A DNA stretch of 64,000 nucleotides from Deltaproteobacteria bacterium (GTDB lineage Bacteria > Myxococcota > Kuafuiibacteriia > Kuafuiibacteriales > Kuafuiibacteriaceae). A program made the position numbers and the translations under genes. The stretch spans positions 496,001 to 560,000 of the forward strand of contig JADJPE010000005.1 in the NCBI GenBank assembly GCA_016713425.1, given 5' to 3'. Numbering within the stretch: the first letter of the stretch is position 1; each line of letters starts with the position of its first letter. Below the pieces are notes generated by a model, which worked only from the letters and a program-made list of their open reading frames with translations, had not been told where the DNA came from and made no database searches. This document shows, piece by piece, positions 9,039-18,358 of this stretch.

Positions 9039-10267
9039 TCATCGCCCACGTAGGTCCTCCTCTTCTTCCCGCTGACGATCGCGCTCAGCCATCTGCCGGA
9101 GGCTGCGCGCTGCGTCCGTGGCCCATCGTCGCAGCTTCGGCAACTTGGTCCGATTGGCTACCCCTCCGATTGATGTGGCCAGCTGCTCCCAGTGAGCGGA
9201 TGCGGGGCCCCACCAACTGCCAGACACGTACTCGGAGAAGAATGCGCTCGCGACATCGTCACGATCGCCGTAGGTGCCGACGATGCGTGACGCGAGCGTG
9301 TCGTCGTTCGCGAAGTTGCGGGCGATGTTCCACGCAAGCGGCCAGCACCTGCGCCGCTTCGCTGTGCTTGGAAAACCAAGTCCCTGCAGAACGATCTCCC
9401 TGCTCGCGGATGATCGCCGCGGCAATCTCATCGGGCCGCTCGTCGACGTATCGCAGTGCGAGCTCCTTCCAGTAGTAGCTCGTCATGTGGCCGCTGCGAA
9501 TCAGGCTCGGGACAGCGATGAGCTCCAGCACCAAGTCCAGCCACCTGTCGTGTTCCCCCGGCTGGGACTTGGTTCGGTGCTCGAGAATCGTCAGCGCCGG
9601 CGCCTCATGGCCTGCGTCCACCATCGCGCGAAGGAGGTCGGCCAGGAGCTCCGGGTCGAGGTCCTCTACCCAGCGACCGAAGCTTAGTTGCCCGACAATC
9701 TCTGGCGGCACGGGCTCTGCTTGGAGAATCTCCTGCACACACCGCGCGACCAGAGGTGTTGCGCCGCATCGCCACGCCACTTCGAAAAGCATGTGCAGGG
9801 GCCGAGGTGTCCGATGCGACTGCGCCTGGACCCAGCCGTCGTACCAAGCGTCGCCTCGACGCCTCCTGGTCGCGCTTACATATCCGCAGAGGACCCGGAG
9901 GTCTCTTCCACCAGTTTCCGCATCCTGCATGGCATCGAGCAGTTGCCCTTCGGTGTCTTGCTCCGCCAAGGCCTCGCCGAAGCGCCAACCGTCCGCGGCA
10001 TCCCCGGATGTGAGCCAAGGCCACATCTCCACGAGCGGAGCGGGCGACTCGACGAGCTCCCGTGCAAGGGGCTGGAGATCTGGCTGTTCGTCACGATCCC
10101 ATCGAAAATGCCCGACGAGTTGCCGGAGTCTCGCCGGAAGGGATGCGTCTTCGAAAGCAGTATGAAGAACGTCTAGCTCTGCGACATCTTCCTCTGGCAG
10201 CTCCTTCCAGTACTTGCGCGCCCGGTAGATGACGTCGGCGATGGTTCGGCGAAGTGGCTCCCGCGCT
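9039..10267 (-). pseudogene. Helical-repeat protein, truncated and frameshifted
   Basis: The minus strand encodes about 400 residues rich in Trp, Leu and Glu, with the look of an alpha-helical repeat protein (LRVLCGYVSATRRRRGDAWY; WEQLATSIGGVANRTKLPK). The 5' end is missing because IS91-like copy B begins at about 10268. A one- or two-base indel near 9330 shifts the frame between AACVEH and NIARNFAND. Such regions occur at the C-termini of large NTPase and phage-defence proteins, but no catalytic domain survives, so the function is open. Confidence 0.6.
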
Positions 10268-11361
10268 TCCATCTTCATGTGCTCGTTCTCGACGGAGTCT
10301 TCGCGAACGAAGAAGACGGTCCCCGTTTCGTCGAATGCCCAGCCCCAACGAATCGAGACCTTCTCTCGTTGGCCCAAACCGTGTTCAAGAAGATGGAGAA
10401 ATTTCTCGCGAAGAGCGGATATCTCCGAAGCGAGTCGGACGCTCTTGAGGAAGCCTCGCTGACACCCGTGGAGCGCTGGTATGTGCGCGGCCTCGCGGAG
10501 CCATCGATGCTGTCGCCAAGTCGCATCGTGGACGTCAAGTCCACGGCGATCGAGTGTGGTGGATTCAGTGTTCATGCTCAGGTTCGTGTTGCCCAAGGCG
10601 ATCGACGAGGACGAGAAAGGCTCTGCCTATATGCGGCCCGTCCGCCATTCGCCGAAGATCAACTTCGCATGAGCGGTGATGGGCGAGTTCGGCTGACGCT
10701 TCGTCGTCCAGCGAAGAACGGGCAGGGTGCGATCGTTCTATCACCGGTACAGTTTCTGAGACGCCTCGCGTGGCTCGTTCCTCCCCCGGCGCAGCATCAG
10801 GTTCGCTACGCGGGCGTTCTGGCTTCGGCCTCGAAAGTGCGGCGCGCGATTGTTCCAAGGCCCGCACCCGCTCTTCAGCTCGCCTTCCCGATCGAGAACA
10901 TGAGGCCTCAGGTTCAGAAGCGCCGCATGTCGTGGGCCAAGCTGTTGGCCCGGGTCTATTCGATTGATGGCGAGCGCTGCTTGAGTTGCGGCGGCCGCCT
11001 GAGGCCGATCGGTGCGGTGACTGAATCGAGTCACGTCAAGCAGACTCTCGGTCGGATGAGACGTCAGCGATGCGCCCGAGATCCCCTCAGCTCGCCCTCG
11101 ATCTCTGATCGACGCCACAAACCGACCCAAGATCCCAAGCTCCCCGGGCTCGGCGCTTCTTGTCCGCGCGGTCGCATGGCTCGTCCGCTGGGGGAGAGGT
11201 ACGTCTGAACGCTGCCCGCAGGCTACGGGACTCAGCGGCAGTCCCGTCTTGTGCCGTTCCGAACCGGCCACACTGCGCGCAATATGTGACTCGTCGCACA
11301 CCTGCGTCGGTTCTCCGACTCCTCCGGGCATGGTCGAAGCCGATTGATTGCCCTATCGGCC
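10268..11361 (+). mobile_element. IS91-like copy B, 5'-truncated
   Basis: Homology to copy A starts inside the transposase gene, at the bases encoding the HUH motif (matching about 4391). It runs through the C-terminal zinc half and terminal segment to the hairpin 11339-11361. The zinc-binding N-terminus and first 180 codons are absent. One C fewer in a run near 11083 changes the C-terminal frame. Its left joint cuts the helical-repeat gene and its right end abuts a truncated efflux pump. Confidence 0.85.
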
Positions 11362-13698
11362 TTCAGTTGTTCGAGCAGGTTCTCCTGGTTGCAGCGCTAC
11401 AACGGCAAGCCGTCCGTAGTGCTCAGCATCGTCAAGCAACCAGGAGCCGACACGCTCGACGTCACACGCCGCGTCGACGAGGCGCTCGACCTGCTCGCCC
11501 CGTCGCTCGAGCGGCGAAAGATGGCAGCGCACCGCGATCTGTTCCGACAGGCCGACTTCATCGAGAAGGCCGTCTCGAACCTGATGACCGTGCTGCGCGA
11601 TGGCGCGCTTCTGGTCATCGGGGTGCTCCTGCTTTTCCTCTGGAGCCTCCGCCCCACGGTCATCAGCGTCGTGGCACTGCCGCTGTCGCTCCTCTTGTCC
11701 GTCATCGTGCTCGATGCCCTCGGCTTCTCCCTCGACACCATGACCCTCGGCGGCCTCGCGATTGCCATTGGTGAGTTGGTCGACGACGCCATCGTCGACG
11801 TGGAGAACGTGGTTCGGCGCCTTCGCGACCGGATCCGACTGCCGGAAGCCGAACGCAAACCGGTGATCGTGACCGTGCTCGACGCCTCGCGGGAAATCCG
11901 CTCGTCCATCGTGAGCGCTACGGCGATCCTGATGATCGTGTTCTTGCCGCTGCTCCTTCTCGAAGGGCTCGAAGGGCGGCTGCTCTTGCCGCTTGGCGTG
12001 GCCTACTTGGTCTCCATCGCCAGCTCGCTGATCGTCGCCGTCACCGTGACTCCGGCGATGTGCTCGCTGCTGCTGCCCAAGGCCATCGATGCTTCCGGCA
12101 AGGAGCCGCCGATCATGCATCGCATCGTGCAGCTCTACGGGCCCACGCTCCGCTTCACGCTCAAGCATCCGCGCACCGTCGTGGCTGGGGGCGCGCTCGC
12201 CAGCGCCGTGGGCATCGCCGCCCTCGGGTTTACCGGTCGCTCCTTTCTGCCCGAGTTCAACGAGGGCAGCTTGACGATCGCCGCGGTCACGTTGCCGGGC
12301 ACGTCGCTCGAGCAGAGCAACACCTTGGGGACCCTCGCCGAGCGGGCGCTGCTCGCCGATCCAGCCGTCGTCTCCACTGCACGCCGTACCGGGCGTGCTG
12401 AGCGAGACGAGCACGTCCAGGGCGTAGAAGCGGCTGAGATCGACGTGCGTCTTCGCGAGGACCCGCGCAGCAAGGAGCAGCTCCTCGCCGACATCCGACA
12501 GCGCCTCGCAGCCGTCCCCGGCGTGCAGTTCACCCTCGGGCAGCCGATCTCGCACCGCATCGACCACATGATCTCGGGGCAACGAGCGGCGCTCTCCATC
12601 AAGGTCATCGGCGAGAATCTGAGCGACCTCCGCAACTACGCGGAACAGGTGCGCGCTGCGGTCGCCGATGTGCCCGGTCTGGTCGACCTCAGCGTCGAGC
12701 AGATGGTGAACGTTCCAGAAGTCGTTGTGCGGGTGGATCGGCACGCGGCCTCGCAATACGGCCTCTCGCCAGGGCAGGCAGCGCAGGCTGCCGGCACCGC
12801 GCTTTGGGGTACCGAAGCGAGCCGCATCTACGAGTACGGTACCGTGACGGACGTGGTGGTGCGCTACCACGAAACGGCGCGCGAGTCTCTCGATACCGTC
12901 AAGAGCACGCGCGTTCCCACGCCTTCTGGCGCGGTGGTCCCGATCTCGGCCTTCGCCGATGTCACAGCAGACCGCGGTCCGAACTACGTGCTGCGGGAGA
13001 ACGTCGAGCGGCGCATCGTGGTGACGGCCAACGTGGCTGATCGAGACCTGCGCAGCGTCTATGACGACGTTCGCGATCACGTCACCGAGCGCGTCCAGCT
13101 GCCGCCCAGCGTGCGGGTGGAATACGCAGGCCAGTTCGAGCGCGAGGAGGCGGCCGGCTCGCAGCTCCTACTGTTCGGCGTGCTCGCCATTCTCGGCATT
13201 GTGCTGATCCTATTCGCCACGCTGCGCAGCGTCCGTCGAACGGCCATCGTGCTGGTCAACCTGCCTCTGGCCTTGGCGGGCGGCGTCGTTGGCGTGTTCC
13301 TTGGCGGCGGCGTGCTGTCCATCGCCAGCATCATTGGCTTCATTACGCTCTTCGGAATCGCGACCCGCAACGGCATCCTCCTTGCGACCCGAACCCGCGA
13401 TCTCGAGCTCGAAGGCGTCGAACGGATAGAGGCCGTGGCTCAGAGCGCACGCGAACGCCTCGCGCCCATCCTGATGACCGCGGTGACGGCTGGGCTCGGG
13501 CTCTTGCCCCTGGCCCTTGCCCTGGGCGAGCCCGGCAGCGAGATTCAAGCCCCGATGGCGCTCGTCATTCTCACCGGTCTCGCGACCTCGACCGCGCTCA
13601 ACATGGTGGTCGTGCCAGCACTACTGGCGAAGTGGGGCGGCGAGACCCGCGCGCCGGCCTGGCCGAGACGCGTCCTTCGAGAAACTGCACAAGAATGA
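11362..13698 (+). pseudogene. RND efflux pump (CusA/CzcA type), N-terminally truncated
   Basis: About 778 C-terminal residues of a heavy-metal-type RND transporter remain. Visible are the central membrane block LVIGVLLLFLWSLRPTVISV, the conserved AIGELVDDAIVDVENVV helix with its proton-relay Asp pair, the second periplasmic region, and the C-terminal membrane block containing GIATRNGILL. Full-length relatives have about 1,040 residues, so roughly 260-280 N-terminal residues including the first transmembrane helix are gone. The open frame happens to continue into the IS91 hairpin, giving a false start. No outer-membrane or adaptor partner is present. Confidence 0.85.
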
Positions 13699-13745
13699 GA
13701 CTGCCGCGAGTGCCGAGGCGTCGTTCTACCCCCTTCAATGGAACC

Positions 13746-13806
13746 GCTTCGCTTCGATCCGCTTCACTTCGATCCGCTTCACTTCGATCCGCTTCACTTC
13801 GATCCG
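13746..13806. repeat. 15-base tandem repeat, four units
   Basis: The unit cttcacttcgatccg is repeated with little change directly after the pump gene. It is translatable on both strands, but no gene spans it. It separates the converging pump and RodA fragments. Confidence 0.8.
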
Positions 13807-13817
13807 TTGCTCAGAAC

Positions 13818-14105
13818 TCAGAACAGGTTCCGACGAGCGCTCACGTTGAACAAGAGCCCCAGTCCGGCCAGCAGAGTCACCGCGAACGACCCGCCGTTGC
13901 TGAAGAGCGGAAGCGGTACACCTACGACGGGTGCCAGGCGAAGCACCATCATCATATTGATGCTCGCATGCCAGAAGACCATCGCCGCCACGCCCACAGC
14001 CAAGAGGGCACCGAAACGATCGCGCGCACGGGAGGCGACGCGCATAGCCAGCAGTACGAGGGCCGCGAACAGCATCACGACGAGCGCACTGCCGAGAAAG
14101 CCATG
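13818..14105 (-). pseudogene. rodA: C-terminal fragment of rod-shape protein RodA
   Basis: The last 95 codons of a SEDS-family peptidoglycan polymerase are present: FWHASINMMMVLRLAPVVGV, then PLPLFSNGGS and GLLFNVSARR, the signature C-terminal membrane helices. At 14105 the frame joins, without a stop, to a group II intron reverse-transcriptase fragment. The rest of rodA is not in this window, so the chromosome must have another functional copy or the rest lies elsewhere. Confidence 0.85.
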
Positions 14106-14748
14106 CTGATGCGCCGACCGGTCTGGTCGGAAACCATACGAGCAATCCAAAAAGTCCTGCTCGTAAACGGCCTCCAAGACCATCACCACCGCGCGCTGGA
14201 GGATCTTGTCTTCCAACGTCGGGATGCCGATCGGGCGCAGCGATGCCGATCGGGCGCAGCGATGCCGATCGGGCGCAGCTTCGTCCCGTCGCCCTTGGGG
14301 ATGTACACGCGCCGGACGGGAGGCGCTCGGTACGTCCCCGACTTGAAGCGGTCAAGCAGCGATTGGAGGTTCGACTCCAGGCTCGCCGCGTATCCCGCCG
14401 CCGTCTGACCGTCCACGCCGACCGCGCCGTCCTTGCGCGTCCTCCGATACGCTTCGCGCAGGAGGTCCACATCGATGAGGTGGGCGAGCGTCGTCATCAC
14501 CATCTGCGGCGCTTGCCTCGCCAGTTTCGCTGTCCGCTCGAGTTTCGTTGTGACGCTGATTGGACTCGATGTTCCTGGCATCTTTCCTCCGAGCGGTCCC
14601 GTGACCCGGCGCCTCTTTCCCTCAGCCGGGTCCCCTGGGGAGAGTTCCCCGGCTTCCTCGGTACAGTGAGGCGCTCCGACTCCCGACCATCCCTCCCGCC
14701 GCGCTTCGTTTCCTTCGCTTGGCGGTACCTGCGTTGTGCTCGTCATTT
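14106..14748 (-). pseudogene. Group II intron 5' part and RT N-terminus, fused to rodA
   Basis: Minus-strand sequence matches the outer intron at 24014-27882 from the ATG of its reverse transcriptase (14581) to GFRPDRSAHQ, then switches to RodA. Upstream bases to 14748 match the intron RNA just before the reading frame. A 19-base unit present once in the other copy occurs three times at 14223-14279 and shifts the frame by 38 bases. No catalytic YADD or domain V is included. Confidence 0.8.
14223..14279. repeat. 19-base triplication inside RT fragment
   Basis: Three perfect copies of gatgccgatcgggcgcagc follow one another. The parallel locus near 26977 has a single copy. The two extra units add 38 bases and break the reading frame, indicating replication slippage after the fragment arose. 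Confidence 0.9.
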
Positions 14749-15937
14749 GCAGCCGGGAAAGATTCATCCCCTGAGCCTGGCGGCCCGGGAGGTCGCGACG
14801 CTCAGTCAGAGTGGAAAATTGCGGGGCAGGAGGTCGATGACGTCCTTCTCGATGACGCCTCGCGCGAGAATGGGCATGACGGTGGCGAGATACTCGACGG
14901 GGTCGATCAAGCTCCAGAGCGTGGCCCTTGGACCGACCCGATGGCCGGAGGCCCGCGAGCCCGTTCTTTCTGTATGCGTAGTACCAGGCCTCGAGCGTCG
15001 ATACGCTTGGGCATCACCGGTATATCGTACCGAGTGCATCAACGGGCCTCACGCTGAGATGGAAGGAACGGAGCGGAGACCCATCGGGCGGGTTCGGGGT
15101 GTCTCATCCGCGTTGACAGGTTCCGGAAGCGGCGCCAACGACAGCGATCCTCGCCGCACCCGATCATGTAACCAAGCCGGCGGGTGCCTCGCTCGGGCCG
15201 ACGTCGTCCGCACAACCACCGTCCAAGGCCGGGCCCGTTGCACCCACAAGGCCTGTCGACGCCGCGCCCACCTCGCCGTCCGCCCCGCCGCGTCATTCCT
15301 CCTAGGTCGTTGGGATCGGCAAGCGCCCACAAGAGCAACCCGGCGACGAGTCCGGCTTCACGCCCGGGGGCGCCGACCCAGCGGAGCGCCGCGAACGAAG
15401 TCCCGGCGCGGGACGCCCGCATCCGGGAGACAGAAAGAGAGAAGCCGCGGCCCTGCGTGATTCCTCCCGCTCACCGGTGCCGAGCACTTCCGCAACCCGG
15501 ACGATGACCTACGCGGCGGCATCGAGCTCGTTGGGGACGAAACCACGCTTGCGAGTCGCAGCCAACGTGGGCATGAGCTTGTCCGTCAGCGCAGCGAGGA
15601 AGTCCGAAATTCGACGAAGACACGAACAAACGAGCGCCATTGCCGAGGCCTTCCGTGACGGCATGAAACGAGCTCATGGCGCGTTGTGTGCGCGCAAGCG
15701 GTTTCGGAATACAAACCACGAAAACCGGAGTCGGGAATCCTGCATCGCCTCGTCTCGACCCACTTTGACGAGTTTGTCGAAAGTTTTGAGGACCCAGATT
15801 CCCCCGAGTCCGGGTTGCCGACATTTGTCCGCAAAGAGTTTGAACGATTCCTCGACTGCGGGATCTTGGAACGCGGGTTCGTCCTTCTTTTCTGCGACCG
15901 ATGCCAGCGTGAGCATGCTGTGGCCTTTTCGTGCAAG
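14579..15937. repeat. Long direct repeat, first copy (pairs with 21289-22647)
   Basis: About 1.36 kb is the same as 21289-22647 at a constant offset of 6,710 bases wherever I compared lines. It joins group II intron 5' sequence, an IS66 remnant (14806-14940), about 480 bases with no assignable gene (15040-15521), and the first part of an IS91-like element. After the IS110 insertion at 15938 the match to the second copy resumes at 17431. Confidence 0.9.
14806..14940 (-). pseudogene. IS66-type transposase C-terminal fragment
   Basis: About 45 codons (ATLWSLI, DPVEYLATVMPILARGVIEK, LLPRNFPL) resemble the C-terminal tail of IS66-family transposases, in which a short DPxxYL helix precedes a final LLPW-like motif. 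No nuclease core is present. An identical fragment lies at 21516-21650 within the second copy of the long repeat. Confidence 0.5.
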
Positions 15938-16163
15938 TTCGCCATGTCCGGACGGACACCCCGTGGCATGAAACTGGTAGGATGCGCCGCGTTGGTGGTG
16001 GCACAGAGATCGGCGTTTCCTTGGTGCTTCAGCCCGTGTGCAAGTTGGATCCGGAGCTCTACGAGCACCCCGTACTGCGCCATGGAGTCCGCCTATGCGG
16101 CTTCGGGAGCGCGCGTTCTAGATTTCGATCACGAGAGCTCCACGCCATCACCGACAGGAGTGT
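15938..16163 (+). ncRNA. Candidate IS110 bridge-RNA region (left end)
   Basis: These 226 non-coding bases lie between the element's left joint and the transposase start, whereas only 37 bases follow the gene. In IS110-group elements the long left non-coding end is transcribed into the bridge RNA that pairs with target and donor DNA. Within it, GTGCAAGTT at 16038-16046 equals the nine bases across the left insertion joint (15931-15939), which is where a target guide would match. Secondary structure was not computed. Confidence 0.5.
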
Positions 16164-17393
16164 GTGGTGGAAGTTCTTCATGCCCGTTGCGCGGGGCTCG
16201 ACGTTCACAAGGACACGGTCGTGGCCTGCATTCGAATCGCATCCAAAGGAACAGCGACGCAAGATGTGCGAACTTTCCAGACGACGACTTCGCAGTTGTT
16301 GGCGTTGTCTGACTGGCTGAGCGAACAAGAGGTGACACATGTCGCGATGGAGGCGACGGGCGTCTACTGGAAGCCGGTTTGGCACATCCTCGAGGAGTCG
16401 TTCGAGCTCGTCCTCGCGAACGCCGCCCATATCAAGAACGTTCCCGGGCGCAAGACCGACGTGAACGACGCGATGTGGATCTCGGATTTGCTCGCACATG
16501 GTCTGATCCGAGGCAGCTTCGTTCCGGAGGCATCCATCCATGAGCTACGCGCGCTCACGCGAACGCGCAAGCAGCTCGTCCGTGAGAAAGCCCAGCACAT
16601 GCAGCGGATTCAGAAGACGCTCGAGGATGCGAACATCAAGCTCGCATCGGTGATCACGGACATTCTCGGAATGACGGGACGCGGGATCCTCGAAGCTCTC
16701 ATCCGCGGCGAGACCGATCCTGAGAAGCTGGTCGACCGCAGGCGTGGTCGTCTCAAGGCCACGCGAGCTGAGCTCGTCGAAGCCCTGCGCGGTCGCGTCA
16801 CTCGGAATCATCGCTTTCTTCTCGAGCTTCACTTGAACCAGATCGACGCCCTCGACAAGTCGATCGAGAGCGTGGAGAAGGAGGTCGGCGAGCTGCTGGA
16901 GCCCTTTCGAGCTGCCGCCGAGCTCCTGAAGACGATCCCAGGCGTCAGCGATACCGTCGCCGATGTGATCATCGCGGAGATCGGGGTCGACATGTTGCGC
17001 TTTCCAACTGCAGGGCATCTCGTTTCCTGGGCAGGTCTCTGCCCTGGCAATGATGAGAGCGCCGGCAAACGTCGCTCCACTCGCGTTCGAAAAGGATCTC
17101 CGTGGCTCAAGACAACGTTGGTCCAAGCGGCATGGGCGGGATCCCGTACGCGCGGAACGTACCTGCGTACACAGTTCCTGCGCCTCAAGACTCGCCGCGG
17201 TCCTAAGAAGGCCATCATGGCGGTCGCCGCATCGATGCTGACCGCCATCTATTACATGCTCCGAGACTCCGTCCCCTACCGCGATCTTGGCCCCGACTAC
17301 TTCGACCGCATGGACACGACCAAGGTGACCACCCGCCTGGTTCGCAGGCTCGAGAGCCTCGGGTTCCATGTCGAGCTCAAGGAGGCATCCTAA
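16164..17393 (+). CDS. IS110-family transposase (DEDD recombinase)
   Basis: This 409-residue protein has an N-terminal RuvC-like domain with Asp13 (GLDVHKD), Glu63 (AMEATGVYW), and Asp99 and Asp102 (KTDVNDAMW), the DEDD set. A coiled linker follows. The C-terminal Transposase_20 domain includes TIPGVSDTVADVIIAE, an HLVSWAGL motif and the Ser-containing ESAGKRR region. The GTG start is preceded by caggag seven bases upstream. The gene is intact and looks recently active, because it disrupts an otherwise duplicated sequence. Confidence 0.93.
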   Translation: MVEVLHARCAGLDVHKDTVVACIRIASKGTATQDVRTFQTTTSQLLALSDWLSEQEVTHVAMEATGVYWKPVWHILEESFELVLANAAHIKNVPGRKTDVNDAMWISDLLAHGLIRGSFVPEASIHELRALTRTRKQLVREKAQHMQRIQKTLEDANIKLASVITDILGMTGRGILEALIRGETDPEKLVDRRRGRLKATRAELVEALRGRVTRNHRFLLELHLNQIDALDKSIESVEKEVGELLEPFRAAAELLKTIPGVSDTVADVIIAEIGVDMLRFPTAGHLVSWAGLCPGNDESAGKRRSTRVRKGSPWLKTTLVQAAWAGSRTRGTYLRTQFLRLKTRRGPKKAIMAVAASMLTAIYYMLRDSVPYRDLGPDYFDRMDTTKVTTRLVRRLESLGFHVELKEAS

Positions 17394-18358
17394 GCGAAAA
17401 CGATCGTCATCAGCCGTGGTTTCGTTCTAGGGGCGGGCGATTTGTCCGAGCTGCGGTGCACGACGGATGCAGGAGACGGCGGCCCATCTCGTCGATGACG
17501 TGCTGCCCGATGTCGCGCTGCGGCAATACGTGCTGAGCCCGCCGTTCGAACTGCGCGGTCTTCTCGCGTGCAAACGAGAAGTCTTGGCGAAGATGGTGAA
17601 CTTTTTCGTTGGGGCGATCTTTGAGCAACTGAACTTCGCATGACCGATGATGGCCGAGTTCGGCTGACGCTTCGTCGTCCAGCGAAGAACGGCCAGGGTG
17701 CGATCGTTCTATCACCGGTTCAGTTTCTGAGGCGCCTCGCGTGGCTCGTTCCTCCCCCGGCGCAGCATCAGGTTCGCTATGCGGGAGTTCTGGCCTCGGC
17801 CTCGAAAGTGCGGCGCGCGATTGTCCCAAGGCCCGCACCGGTTCTTCAGCTCGCCTTCCCGATCGAGAACATGAGGCCTCGGGTTCAGAAACATCGCATG
17901 TCGTGGGCCAAACTGTTGGCCCGCGTCTATTCGATTGATGGAGAGCGCTGCTTGAGCTGTGGCGGCCCACTTAGGCCGATCGGTGCGGTGACTGAATCGA
18001 GTCACGTCGCGCAGACTCTCGGTCGGATGCGACGGCAGCGATGCGCTCGAGATCCCCCTCAGCTCGCCCTCGATCTCGATCGACTCTACAAACCAACCCA
18101 AGGTCCCACGCTCCGGGCCTCGGCGCTTCTTGTCCGCGCGGTCGCACTGCTCGTCCGCTGGGGGAGAGGTACGTCTGAACGCTGCGCGCAGGCTACGGAA
18201 CTCAACGGCAGTCCCGTCTTGTGGCGTTCCAAACCGGCCAGACTGCGCGCAACATGTGACTCGTCGCACACCTGCGTCGGTTCTCCGACTGCTCCGGGCA
18301 TGGTATCGACGACGCATAGTGAGTCGAAGCCGATTGATTGCCCTATCGGCCAGCCTGA

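Larger units (their letters stand above)
15938..17430 (+). mobile_element. IS110-family element inside IS91-like copy C
   Basis: Comparing copy C with copies A and D defines the ends: GTGCAAG is followed by new sequence at 15938, and the IS91 sequence resumes with gggcggg at 17431. AG is present at both joints, consistent with a two-base core (CT on the other strand). No target duplication beyond this and no terminal inverted repeats are evident, as expected for the family. Length between joints is 1,493 bases. Confidence 0.85.
15522..18351 (+). mobile_element. IS91-like copy C, broken by IS110 and a deletion
   Basis: Transposase codons begin at GTG 15686 as in copy A, but after 84 codons an IS110 element (15938-17430) interrupts the frame. 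The transposase resumes at 17431. A 484-base deletion, relative to copy A 4301-4784, sits at 17632/17633 and removes the HUH region. The right-end hairpin at 18329-18351 is intact, so the copy could still be mobilised by transposase supplied from elsewhere, but makes no active protein itself. Confidence 0.85.

Noticed and set aside
11353..13080. 575-codon minus-strand frame opposite the efflux pump
   Set aside because: Its His/Asp/Arg/Gly-rich composition is the expected shadow of the pump gene, whose motifs are unmistakable.
13746..13806. CRISPR array
   Set aside because: The 15-base units are contiguous without spacers and no cas genes are present. The same holds for the repeats at 53386 and 61413.
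14243..15460. 405-codon plus-strand frame across the long repeat
   Set aside because: It runs antisense through RT and IS66 fragments, is Arg/Pro/Ser-rich, and appears in the second repeat copy only as a shadow.
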